Source: Falsiroseomonas frigidaquae (GTDB lineage Bacteria > Pseudomonadota > Alphaproteobacteria > Acetobacterales > Acetobacteraceae). From it: a stretch of DNA of 64,000 bases. This document shows, in pieces, positions 51,258-59,021 of the stretch. The translations under genes and the position numbers were made by a program. Position 1 is the stretch's first letter. Every line of letters starts with the position of its first letter. The stretch is from positions 894,132 to 958,131 of the forward strand of contig NZ_JAAVTX010000002.1 of assembly GCF_012163145.1 (NCBI RefSeq), given 5' to 3'. The notes below the pieces were generated by a model that was given only the letters and a program-made list of their open reading frames with translations, did not search any database and had not been told where the DNA came from.

Positions 51258-53270
51258 GTGAGCACCCATTCGCCCCTGCCGCCGGAGCTCGCGCCCGGCG
51301 CCCTCGACGAGGCCACCGCCTCCCGCCTCGAAACCCTGATCGAGGAGGAGGAGGGCGCACAGAACCGCTTCACCGGCTTCCTCGGCCTCGGCGCCGTTGC
51401 CATCGCGCTGGCGATGAGCCTGTTCCACCTTTGGGCGGCGTGGGACATCGTGCCGACGACGACGCTGCGCTTCGTCCATGTCGGCTTCGCGCTCGCCATC
51501 GGCTTCACCCTGTTCCCCATCTCGCGCCGTTTCCGGCACCGGCTGATGCCGTGGGACTGGGCGCTGGCGGCGGCCGGCATCTATGTGATCTGGTACCTGA
51601 TCAGCGGCGGCGACGACCTGCAGGACCGCGCCATCTTCCCCGAGCCGATGGACATCGTGGTCGGCTGGATGCTGGTCGCGATGGTGCTGGAAGTGGCGCG
51701 CCGCGCCACCGGGCCGGTGATGCCCTTCGTCGCCATCTGCTTCCTGCTCTACGGCTTCTTCGGCAACTGGCTGCCGGCGCCGTGGCAGCACCAGGGTTAC
51801 GACTCCGAGCGGATGATCCCGCATCTGGCGATCGGCCTCGATGGCATCTTCGGCACGGCGGTCGATGTCTCGGCCACGCTGATCGTGCTGTTCACCATCT
51901 ACGGTGCCATCCTGCAGGCCAGCGGCGCGGGCAAGTTCTTCGTCGATTTCTCCTTCGCCGCAACCGGCGGCAAGGCGGCCAGCGCCGGGCGCACCGTGGT
52001 GCTGTCATCGTTCCTGCTGGGCGGTCCTTCGGGATCGGGCGTCGCCACCACCGTCACGCTCGGCACCGTCGCCTGGCCGATGATGAAGAAGGTTGGCTAC
52101 CGGCCGGATGATGCGGGCGGGCTGCTGGCCGCCGGCGGCCTGGGCGCCATCATCTCGCCGCCCGTGCTGGGCGCCGCGGCGTTCCTGATCGCCGAGTATC
52201 TCAACATCGGCTACCTCGACGTCATCAAGATGGCGGTGATCCCGACCATCCTCTACTACGCGTCCCTGCTGTTCATGGTGGAGCTGGACCAGCGCCGCCT
52301 GGCCGCCAGCGGCAATGCGGTGCCGGATGATGCGCTGCAGGTCGAGCCGATTCCGGTGATGCTGCGGAAGTACGGTTTCCACTTCTCCTCGCTCATCGCG
52401 ATCATCGTCTTCATGATCATGGGCTACTCGCCGACCATGTCGGTGCTCTACGCCATGGTGGTGGCGGTGGTGCTGTCCTTCGTGCGGCCGGAACAGGCGC
52501 TGTGGCCGCGCAAGCTGATCGGCGCGCTGGCGGCCGGTGCCGTGCAGTCCGTCGGCATCGCGGCGACCTGCGCCAGCGCGGGCATCATCGTCGGTGTCAT
52601 CACGCTGACCGGGCTCGGGCTGAAATTCTCCGACATCGCGATCCAGGCGGCCGGCGGGTCGCTGGTGATCACGGCGATCTATACGGCGCTGATCGTCTGG
52701 GTGGTCGGCCTCGCGGTGCCGGTGACGGCCAGCTACATCATCTGCGCCGTGGTCGCGGCGCCGGCGCTGATCAAGCTGGGCGTGCCGGACTACGCGGCGC
52801 ATATGTTCGTCTTCTACTACGCGGTGCTCAGCGAGGTTTCCCCGCCCACCGCGCTGTCGCCCTTCGCGGCGGCGGCGATCACCGGCGCGGGTCCGTACCG
52901 CACCACCTTCCAGGCCTGGAAATACACCCTGCCCGCCTTCGTCATGCCCTTCGTCTTCGTGACGGACCCGCAGGGCGTCGGGCTGCTGCTGCAATTCTCC
53001 GGCGACATGGGCTGGAGCGACGTGGCCTGGCAGTTCCTGCTGGCGGTGGTCGGCCTCGGCACGCTGGCGGTGGCCTGCCAGGGCTTCCTGCGCCGCGCGC
53101 TCGCGGCGTGGGAGCGTTGGACGCTGGCGGTGGCCGGCGTGCTGATGATGTTCCCGGCACTGCTGGAGACGATCGCCCCGGGCCTGCTGCCTTACCCCCA
53201 CCTGATCGGCATGGTGCTGGCGGTGGGGCTGCTGTCCCTGCAGTGGCGGCCGGCGCCGCGCACCGCATGA
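51258..53270 (+). CDS. TRAP transporter fused DctQ-DctM-type permease
   Basis: The 670-residue protein starts at GTG 51258 and has many transmembrane helices. The first quarter is the small-subunit-like part. The rest is the large subunit, with FLLGGPSGSGVATTVTLGT and GAIISPPVLGAAAFLIAEYL typical of 4TM/12TM TRAP fusions that go with TAXI binding proteins. It imports the substrate with Na+ or H+. It is followed by a YjbF-like lipoprotein gene with an ATGA overlap. Confidence 0.92.
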   Translation: MSTHSPLPPELAPGALDEATASRLETLIEEEEGAQNRFTGFLGLGAVAIALAMSLFHLWAAWDIVPTTTLRFVHVGFALAIGFTLFPISRRFRHRLMPWDWALAAAGIYVIWYLISGGDDLQDRAIFPEPMDIVVGWMLVAMVLEVARRATGPVMPFVAICFLLYGFFGNWLPAPWQHQGYDSERMIPHLAIGLDGIFGTAVDVSATLIVLFTIYGAILQASGAGKFFVDFSFAATGGKAASAGRTVVLSSFLLGGPSGSGVATTVTLGTVAWPMMKKVGYRPDDAGGLLAAGGLGAIISPPVLGAAAFLIAEYLNIGYLDVIKMAVIPTILYYASLLFMVELDQRRLAASGNAVPDDALQVEPIPVMLRKYGFHFSSLIAIIVFMIMGYSPTMSVLYAMVVAVVLSFVRPEQALWPRKLIGALAAGAVQSVGIAATCASAGIIVGVITLTGLGLKFSDIAIQAAGGSLVITAIYTALIVWVVGLAVPVTASYIICAVVAAPALIKLGVPDYAAHMFVFYYAVLSEVSPPTALSPFAAAAITGAGPYRTTFQAWKYTLPAFVMPFVFVTDPQGVGLLLQFSGDMGWSDVAWQFLLAVVGLGTLAVACQGFLRRALAAWERWTLAVAGVLMMFPALLETIAPGLLPYPHLIGMVLAVGLLSLQWRPAPRTA

Positions 53271-53860
53271 AGGCGGGGCGGGCCCTGCTGCCGGTGCTGG
53301 CCCTGCTGGGCCTTCCCGGCTGTGGGGACACGCCGATCGCGGCGGCGCTGCTCGGCGCGCCGCCGCGGGTCCAGGCCGGCGAGATGGCCCCGGCCGGGCC
53401 GGTGCTGCGCGTCAGCGGCGCAGGACGACCCTTCCTGTTCACGCTGGTCCAGGAAAGCGGCGAGCGCCGGCTGTGGCGCGCCGAGGGTGGCGCGGCGCTC
53501 GCCACCGAAGGACCACGCATCACCGCCATCGCCGGCTTGGGCCCCGGCGTCTCGGCGACGCGGCTGGAGCAGCCGGACCCCTTGGCCGACCCGCGCGCGC
53601 TGCTCGGGCGGGAGACCGCGACGCGCCGCAGCATCGACCTGCGCGAGGCGGATGGCGAGGCGGCCGGGCTGCGCTTCGGCGTGGCGCTGTCCTGCCGCCT
53701 GGCCGCGGTGGAGGAGGGCGCCTGGCTGGTGGTGACGGAGACCTGCACCGGCCCGGAGATCGACTTCGAGAATCGCTTCGAGGCCGAGCCCGCGACCGGC
53801 AGGGTGCGGCGCAGCCGGCAATGGGTGGGCGATGCGGTGCTGGTGGTGGAGGGACCATGA
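53267..53860 (+). CDS. YjbF-family lipoprotein
   Basis: The 197-residue protein has a lipobox LLGLPGC (Cys near residue 19). The mature part shows RRLWRAEGGAALATEGPRITAIAGLG, then VTETCTGPEIDFENRFEAEPATGRVRRSRQWVG. This matches the YjbF/GfcB outer-membrane lipoprotein family, connected with capsule or exopolysaccharide in enterobacteria. The usual partners (YjbG and YjbH homologues) are not seen. It overlaps the TRAP permease gene and is overlapped by the next small gene, so it is translated from the same message. Confidence 0.75.
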   Translation: MKAGRALLPVLALLGLPGCGDTPIAAALLGAPPRVQAGEMAPAGPVLRVSGAGRPFLFTLVQESGERRLWRAEGGAALATEGPRITAIAGLGPGVSATRLEQPDPLADPRALLGRETATRRSIDLREADGEAAGLRFGVALSCRLAAVEEGAWLVVTETCTGPEIDFENRFEAEPATGRVRRSRQWVGDAVLVVEGP

Positions 53861-54177
53861 AGCTGATCCTGACCCTGCTGCTGCTGGCCCTGGCCATGCC
53901 CGCAGCGGCACAGGCCCCGAACAGCCGGGACTGGAACGCCGAGAAATGCGCCCGCTACACCGCGGACTGGCCGCGCGCCCTGTCCATGTTCGGGCGGCAA
54001 GGGCTCAGCGCCGAATTCCTCGACCGGCACGCCACCTTCCTCGCCTCCGGCTGCCGGTCCCGCGTCGAGGTCTGCCCGCGCTCGCCGCAGGAGCTGGCGC
54101 TGGCGGATGCGATGACGATCGCGGCGATGAACGCCGGCACGGCCAGCAGCTTCGTGCCGTTCCGGTGCGGCGGCTGA
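53857..54177 (+). CDS. Small cysteine-containing exported protein
   Basis: The 106-residue protein starts at ATG 53857, overlapping the YjbF-like gene. The signal peptide (LILTLLLLALAMPAAA) is followed by an 85-residue periplasmic part with four cysteines (KCARY, GCRSR, VCPRS, RCGG), suggesting two disulfides. SPQELALADAMTIAAMNAGTASSFVPFRC is the best-conserved-looking part. I do not recognise the family. The function is unknown. Confidence 0.6.
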   Translation: MKLILTLLLLALAMPAAAQAPNSRDWNAEKCARYTADWPRALSMFGRQGLSAEFLDRHATFLASGCRSRVEVCPRSPQELALADAMTIAAMNAGTASSFVPFRCGG

Positions 54178-54217
54178 AGAGGGTATCGGTACACCGGCTT
54201 CGGTTACACTCTGAAAC

Positions 54218-54278
54218 TTGAATCCGACCCTATCTAGATATATCTCGCAATTAGTAATATCGAAATAGGGTCTAGATA
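54218..54278 (+). promoter_or_regulatory. AT-rich operator and promoter region of the PadR gene
   Basis: This is one of the most AT-rich stretches in the window. ACCCTAT (54227-54233) is inversely repeated as ATAGGGT (54265-54271). CTAGATA follows both arms (54234-54240 and 54272-54278), and the first forms the palindrome TATCTAGATA. The second copy ends one base before the ATG. TTGAAT at 54218 could be a -35 element. The layout fits self-repression by the encoded PadR protein. Confidence 0.6.
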
Positions 54279-54279
54279 C

Positions 54280-54855
54280 ATGCATCATCATCATCGGCAC
54301 CACGGCTGCGAACGCCGCTTCGCCCGGGGTCCCATGCGCGGCGAATTCGGACATGACCGCCCGCATGGCCACGGAGGCCGCCATGGCAGCCGTGGCGGCG
54401 GCCGGATGTTCGACCATGGCGAGCTGCGCCTGGTCGTCCTGGCCCTGATCGCGGAACAGCCGCGCCACGGCTACGAGATCATCAAGGAAATCGAGGATCG
54501 CGCCGGCGGCAGCTACAGCCCCAGCCCCGGCGTGATCTACCCGACCCTCACCCTGCTGGAGGAGCTGGGCCACGCAAGCACGGAGGAGCGGGACGGCAAG
54601 AAGCTGTTCGCGCTGACGGAGGCGGGCCGCAGCTGGATGCAGGCCAACCAGCCGGCCGTGGATGTGGCTCTGGCCCGGATGCAGGCGGCGAAGCTGGCGA
54701 GCGCCGGCGGCCAGCATCCCGGCATCATCCGCGCCACGGAAAACCTCCGCATGGCGATGCGGCTGCGCATGGGCCGCGGGCCGTTGAGCGAGACGGAACT
54801 GCGCGCCATCGCCGATGCGCTGGACGCGGCGGCCCGCGCCATCGAGGAGAGCTGA
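54280..54855 (+). CDS. PadR-family regulator with a His-rich N-terminus (YqjI-like)
   Basis: The 191-residue protein begins HHHHRHHGCERR and has more His/Gly in the first 45 residues. Then comes a PadR winged helix: FDHGELRLVVLALIAEQPRHGYEIIKEIE and YSPSPGVIYPTLTLLEELG. This is the same arrangement as E. coli YqjI, a nickel-responsive repressor whose His-rich N-terminus binds metal. The C-terminal helix (RAIADALDAAARAI) is for dimerisation. Its probable operator lies directly upstream. The LysE-type exporter gene 1 base downstream may be a target. Confidence 0.88.
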   Translation: MHHHHRHHGCERRFARGPMRGEFGHDRPHGHGGRHGSRGGGRMFDHGELRLVVLALIAEQPRHGYEIIKEIEDRAGGSYSPSPGVIYPTLTLLEELGHASTEERDGKKLFALTEAGRSWMQANQPAVDVALARMQAAKLASAGGQHPGIIRATENLRMAMRLRMGRGPLSETELRAIADALDAAARAIEES

Positions 54856-54856
54856 G

Positions 54857-55552
54857 ATGGAGCCCGCCGCACTGTTCCTGTTTGCCGCCAGCTACCTGGC
54901 GGTGCTCATCGTCCCCGGGCCGGGCGTGACCGCCCTGGTGGCGCGGGTGCTGGCGCAGGGCATCGGCTGCGCGCCGGCCTTCACCGCGGGCGTCATCCTC
55001 GGCGCGTTGATCTGGTTCACCCTGGCGGCCACCGGCCTGTCGCTGCTGGCAGCGCGCTTCGCCATGGTGTTCGAGGTGGTGCGCTACCTGGGCGCCGCTT
55101 GGCTGCTGTACCTCGCCTGGCAGCTTTGGCGGGCGCCTGCCCGGACCGCAGCCGGGGCCACGCCAGCCGGGGCCACGCCAGCCGGGGCCACGCCAGCCGG
55201 GGCCACGCCAGCCGGGGCCACCCCAGCCGGGGCCGCGCCAGCCCCGGTGGCGGCGCGGGAGGATGGGCGGCAATTCCTGGCAGGGCTGGCCATCAACCTC
55301 GGCAATCCGAAGGCGATGGCCTTCTTCCTGGCGCTGCTGCCGGCGGTGGTGGATCTCGGCACCCTGACGGTCGTGGGATTTCTGGAGCTGGCGCTGGCCA
55401 TCATCCTGGTCGCCGGGTCCGTGCTGATGGGCTACGCGATGGCGGCGGCACGGGCGCGGCGGCTGTTCACCTCGGCCCTGGCGCTGCGGCGGATGCGGCG
55501 CGGCAGCAGCGTGGCCATGGCGGGCGCCGCGGCGGGGCTGCTGGCGCGCTGA
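54857..55552 (+). CDS. LysE/RhtB-family exporter with a repeat-built loop
   Basis: The 231-residue protein has six hydrophobic segments and the LysE motif VPGPGVTALVARVLAQGIGCAPAFTAGVILG near the N-terminus. NLGNPKAMAFFLALLP opens the second half. Between helices 3 and 4 there is an insertion of about 35 residues, made of six AGATP-type units from 15-bp tandem repeats. Family members normally have a short charged loop there. It exports an amino acid or similar compound. It follows the PadR gene by one base and is probably controlled by it. Confidence 0.87.
   Translation: MEPAALFLFAASYLAVLIVPGPGVTALVARVLAQGIGCAPAFTAGVILGALIWFTLAATGLSLLAARFAMVFEVVRYLGAAWLLYLAWQLWRAPARTAAGATPAGATPAGATPAGATPAGATPAGAAPAPVAAREDGRQFLAGLAINLGNPKAMAFFLALLPAVVDLGTLTVVGFLELALAIILVAGSVLMGYAMAAARARRLFTSALALRRMRRGSSVAMAGAAAGLLAR
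55151..55240 (+). repeat. Six 15-bp tandem repeats in the LysE gene
   Basis: Units start at 55151, 55166, 55181, 55196, 55211 and 55226. The first four are identical (gccggggccacgcca) and the last two differ by one base each. Each unit encodes five residues (Ala-Gly-Ala-Thr-Pro), so copy number can change without losing the frame. Confidence 0.95.
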
Positions 55553-55555
55553 GCC

Positions 55556-56608
55556 TCAGCGCCAGCCGAGGCCGGCGCGCCGCATCCGCCGCAGGACGTA
55601 GCCAAGCCACAGAAGCTGCACGGCCAGCGCCGGCAGCACCACCAGCGGCTTGGTAGAGGGCGTCATGTCCAGGAAAGCCAGCGCCAGCGCCCCGTGGAAG
55701 GCGGCGAAGCCCCAATGCGTGGCGGCCACCGCCCGCACGGGCATGCCGCTGCGCTGGGCGAGCTGGTACAGGTGGGTGCGGTGGCCCTCGGCCAGCCTCT
55801 CCCGCATCAGGGCGCGGCGGGCCAGGGTGAAGGCGGCGTCGAACAGCAGGCCGAAGATCAGCAGCGGCACGATCAGGAAGGACACCTGCTGGCCATCGAA
55901 ACGCGCCGCGGCCACGGCGAGGACGGCGAAGATGAAGCCGGCGAACTGGCTGCCGACATCACCCATGAAGATGCGCGCCGGGTGCAGGTTGAAGGGCAGG
56001 AAGCCGGCGAAGCCCGCCGCCACGAACAGTGCCGCCGCATAGACGAACCAGCCGCCCTGCAAGGCCGCCACCAGCGCCAGCGCCAGCGCGGCCAGCAGCA
56101 GCGTGCCGCCGACCAGGCCATCCAGCCCGTCCATGAAGTTCACCGCATTGGTGCAGCCGACGATCCAGACCAGCGTCAGCACCACGCCGACCAGGCCGAG
56201 GTCGGTCACGCCGATCCAGGGCAAGGCGAGGCGCGACACAACCAGCCCGCTGCCCACCGCCACCAGCGCCGCGCCGCATTGCGCCGCCAGCCGCAGCCGC
56301 GCGGACAGGTTCCGCACATCATCCAGCAGCGCGACCGCCGCGATGGCGACCGCGGCCAGGATGACGCCGAGGAACTGCATCTCGGCGATGCGGGCGAAGC
56401 GTGCGGTCAGGAACAGCACCAGCATGCCGATGACGAAGGCCACCACCACGCCCAGCCCACCGCCGCGCGGCGTCGGGTTGCTATGGGCGCTGCGGCCATT
56501 CGGGTGGTCGAGGATCGGGAAGGCGATCATCAGCCGCACCACGGCGGCGGAGAGCGTGGCGAGCACGGTGGCGAAGGCCAGATGCTCGATCAGGGCGTGG
56601 AATTGCAT
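55556..56608 (-). CDS. WecA/MraY-family sugar-phosphate transferase
   Basis: The 350-residue protein has about ten transmembrane segments. The family motifs are present: LLDDVRNLSARLRL (Asp-Asp), NFMDGLDGLVGG, FMGDVGSQFAGF and the HIHH-like EGHRTHLYQLA. Such enzymes move a sugar-1-phosphate from UDP-sugar to undecaprenyl phosphate, which starts O-antigen or exopolysaccharide units. RGGGLGVVVAFVIG near residue 50 is also typical. It is convergent with the LysE gene (4 bases between stops) and lies 3 bases after the FkbM gene. Confidence 0.9.
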   Translation of the reverse strand: MQFHALIEHLAFATVLATLSAAVVRLMIAFPILDHPNGRSAHSNPTPRGGGLGVVVAFVIGMLVLFLTARFARIAEMQFLGVILAAVAIAAVALLDDVRNLSARLRLAAQCGAALVAVGSGLVVSRLALPWIGVTDLGLVGVVLTLVWIVGCTNAVNFMDGLDGLVGGTLLLAALALALVAALQGGWFVYAAALFVAAGFAGFLPFNLHPARIFMGDVGSQFAGFIFAVLAVAAARFDGQQVSFLIVPLLIFGLLFDAAFTLARRALMRERLAEGHRTHLYQLAQRSGMPVRAVAATHWGFAAFHGALALAFLDMTPSTKPLVVLPALAVQLLWLGYVLRRMRRAGLGWR

Positions 56609-56611
56609 CGG

Positions 56612-57361
56612 TCAGGGTGTCAGCCGCGCGGGCTCCAGGCTGGCATAGACATCGCCGGAATTGGCGGCGTGGGGCAGGGCGGCGATCCAGCCGGCCATGG
56701 CTTCGGCGGGGATCGGGGCGGAATGGGCGAAGGCCATGCCCTCGCCGAGGCAGGCATTGAAGTGCCGGTAGCCGAGCGCGGCGAGCTTCGCCAGGCAGCG
56801 GGCTGCCACGTCGCGCTGGATGGTGGTGAATTCGAAGGACAGGCTGCGGGGCGCGCGGGACAGGCCGGAAAGGGCCACCGCCTCATACCCCTCGACGTCG
56901 ATCTTCAGGAAATCAGGCACGCCGTGCTGGGCGGCGAGCGCATCCAGCGTGGTCACCGGCAGGGTCAGCTCCGTGTCCCAGACCTGGCCCTCCCAGCCCT
57001 CCGCCGCCGAGGCGGCGGCGATGAAATCCGGCGAGGCGCTGGCGACGGTGGGGTTCTTCGAGTTCACCCGCAGGGTGGCGGTGCCCGCTTCCGCGCCGAC
57101 CAGGGCGGAAACCAGGGTGAAGCCGGGCGTGCGGCCATGCAGCAGGCGGATCAGCCGGGCGAGGCGCGGCTGCGGCTCCACCGCCAGGGCGCGGGCGCCG
57201 AGGCGCAGGTAGCTGGCGCTGCGGTCGCCGACATGGGCGCCGATATCGAAGCCGAGCTCGCCGGCTGCCAGGAAGCGGGCATGGAATGCATCCAGCGCCG
57301 CCGCGCGCCCGGGGCCGTAATAGGTGCGGAGCGATTGGCGGATGGCGGCGGCGGTGGTCAC
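56612..57361 (-). CDS. FkbM-family methyltransferase
   Basis: The 249-residue protein starts at GTG 57361, overlapping the upstream stop. SAM-binding FDIGAHVGDRSASYLRLG is at about residues 37-54. The FkbM signature LKIDVEGYEAVALSGL follows at about 165. Methyltransferases of this family act on sugars or glycolipids, which fits the adjacent WecA-type gene. It probably modifies a surface polysaccharide. Confidence 0.86.
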   Translation of the reverse strand: MTTAAAIRQSLRTYYGPGRAAALDAFHARFLAAGELGFDIGAHVGDRSASYLRLGARALAVEPQPRLARLIRLLHGRTPGFTLVSALVGAEAGTATLRVNSKNPTVASASPDFIAAASAAEGWEGQVWDTELTLPVTTLDALAAQHGVPDFLKIDVEGYEAVALSGLSRAPRSLSFEFTTIQRDVAARCLAKLAALGYRHFNACLGEGMAFAHSAPIPAEAMAGWIAALPHAANSGDVYASLEPARLTP

Positions 57362-58242
57362 GCGAAGACGACCGCAGCGCCACCGGCATGCCCGGGCGGC
57401 ACCATGATGCCATCCGGCGCCTGCACCACCGGCAGCCCTTCCAGCACGGCCCGCGCCGCCTGGCCCTGGTCATTGGTGCGGATCACCAGGCCGGCGATGA
57501 AGGGCAGCGTGGGCGCGGAGACGCCGGGCAGCACCTGGCCCAGCACGGCCTCCGGCAGGATACGGAGATGCGTCGGCAGGGCGGGCGAGAACGGCCCCGC
57601 CCCGCCCAGCGCGCCCGGCAGGGTCAGCACGAAGCCGGCCAGCGGGTCCGGCCTCGCCGGCTGGCCGGTGAGCTGCGACAGCCGCGCGGTGGTCTGCGCC
57701 GGGTCCGCCACGGCGAGGATTGCGGCTTCCAGCGACACCGCCCCGTTGCGATGCGCCATCCAGCGCCGGTCCCAGACCAGCTCCGGCGTCAGATGCTGGA
57801 TGAGCTGCATGCGGCCCTCCGGCGCGTCCGGGAAGGGCAGCCGGGCGAAGCGGGCGATCGGGCCGCCTTCCTCCACCGGGCGCTGCAGCCAGGACACGCC
57901 GGGAATCGGCAGGCCGCCACGGCGCAGCCGTTCCAGATTGCCCTCCGCATCCTGGATGCCGAAGGCCAGGATATGCGCGCCGGTGTAGCGGGCCAGGAAG
58001 CCGTCCAGCCCGTTGGAAAACAGGCCGGGATCGACCAGGCCGAGCAGCTCGATATAGCCGTGTTCGAGGAAGGCGCAGCGATTGCCGGTGCCATAGGCCT
58101 CCACCGCGCCATCCGGCGTCCGCTTGCCGGATTGCCGGGCGAAGGGGGACAGGGCGAAGCCCATCCGTTCCCAGGCCGCGACCAGCGCCGGCAGGTCCGC
58201 GGTGCAGATGCCGGCATGGTCAAGCGTTGTGGCGACGCTCAT
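57358..58242 (-). CDS. VOC/glyoxalase-superfamily protein
   Basis: The 294-residue protein has two VOC modules. The first opens TTLDHAGICTADLPALVAAWERMGF and has HGYIELLGLVDP and AHILAFGIQDAEGNLERL. The second is shorter (LEAAILAVADPAQTTARLSQLTG). The layout resembles the Glyoxalase_3-like single-chain group. Histidine and glutamate ligands are suggested (His9, E in YIELLG). The substrate is unknown. Its stop overlaps the FkbM start. Confidence 0.78.
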   Translation of the reverse strand: MSVATTLDHAGICTADLPALVAAWERMGFALSPFARQSGKRTPDGAVEAYGTGNRCAFLEHGYIELLGLVDPGLFSNGLDGFLARYTGAHILAFGIQDAEGNLERLRRGGLPIPGVSWLQRPVEEGGPIARFARLPFPDAPEGRMQLIQHLTPELVWDRRWMAHRNGAVSLEAAILAVADPAQTTARLSQLTGQPARPDPLAGFVLTLPGALGGAGPFSPALPTHLRILPEAVLGQVLPGVSAPTLPFIAGLVIRTNDQGQAARAVLEGLPVVQAPDGIMVPPGHAGGAAVVFA

Positions 58243-58252
58243 AGGGCCGGGC

Positions 58253-58912
58253 TCACAGGGCCGGGCTTTCGTATTTCGGCAACAGCCACTCCGCAGGCTC
58301 CGCCGCCGCTTCCCGGTACCAGCGGTCAACCAGCGGATGGGCGCGGACGGCGTCGCAATAGGCCTGGCTAGCCGACGTGATCTCCGGCTTCCAGGTGATG
58401 AAGCGGGCGACGACGGGGGCGTACATGGCGTCCACCAGGCCGAAATCGGCGCCCATCAGGAAGGAGCCGCCATACTGGCCGAGCGCCTCGGCCCAGATCG
58501 CCTCGATCCGGGCGATGTCGGCCAGGCTGTCCGGATTGCGGCCATGGCCGGCGAAGTCGCGCCCGAGATTCATCGGCATCGCCATCCGCAGCCCGCGGAA
58601 GCCGGCATGCATCTCGGAGGCGATGGAGCGGGCATGGGCGCGGGCGCTGCGGTTGCGCGGCCAGAGGTCCGCCTTGAACTCGGCGCAGTACTCCGCGATC
58701 GACAGGCTTTCCCACACGCGGGCGCCGCGATGCTCGAGGTAGGGCACCAGGGCGTTGGGGGAGATCGCCTTGATCGCCTGGGTGTTGCCGCCGCCGGCGA
58801 GGGGCACGACCACTTCCTCCACGTCGAGCTGCGCCAGATGCACCATCAGCCAGCCGCGCAGGCTCCAGGAGGAGTAGCGCTTGGTCCCGATCACCAGCCT
58901 GCCTTCGGCCAT
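58253..58912 (-). CDS. Glutathione S-transferase
   Basis: The 219-residue protein has an N-terminal thioredoxin-fold domain starting LVIGTKRYSSWSLRGWLM (a Ser in the place of the catalytic Tyr/Ser) and LVPYLEHRGARVWESLSIAEYCAEF with the glutathione-binding E-S pair. The C-terminal helical domain includes GADFGLVDAMYAPVVARF. ATG 58912 is chosen over an in-frame start at 58951. It may act with the VOC gene 10 bases downstream in detoxification. That link is inferred only from adjacency. Confidence 0.87.
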   Translation of the reverse strand: MAEGRLVIGTKRYSSWSLRGWLMVHLAQLDVEEVVVPLAGGGNTQAIKAISPNALVPYLEHRGARVWESLSIAEYCAEFKADLWPRNRSARAHARSIASEMHAGFRGLRMAMPMNLGRDFAGHGRNPDSLADIARIEAIWAEALGQYGGSFLMGADFGLVDAMYAPVVARFITWKPEITSASQAYCDAVRAHPLVDRWYREAAAEPAEWLLPKYESPAL

Positions 58913-59021
58913 ATCCCATCCCACCCTTCTGCCGTGGCCGGAAATTGGCACGAACGCGGGGCGGCGTCGAACGCCACCGCGCCGCCTTCCGGGGAACCCC
59001 CCGCAGGGCTATTGAGGCATC

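Noticed and set aside
55151-55240. CRISPR-like repeat
   Set aside because: Units are 15 bp with no spacers and lie in frame inside the LysE gene.
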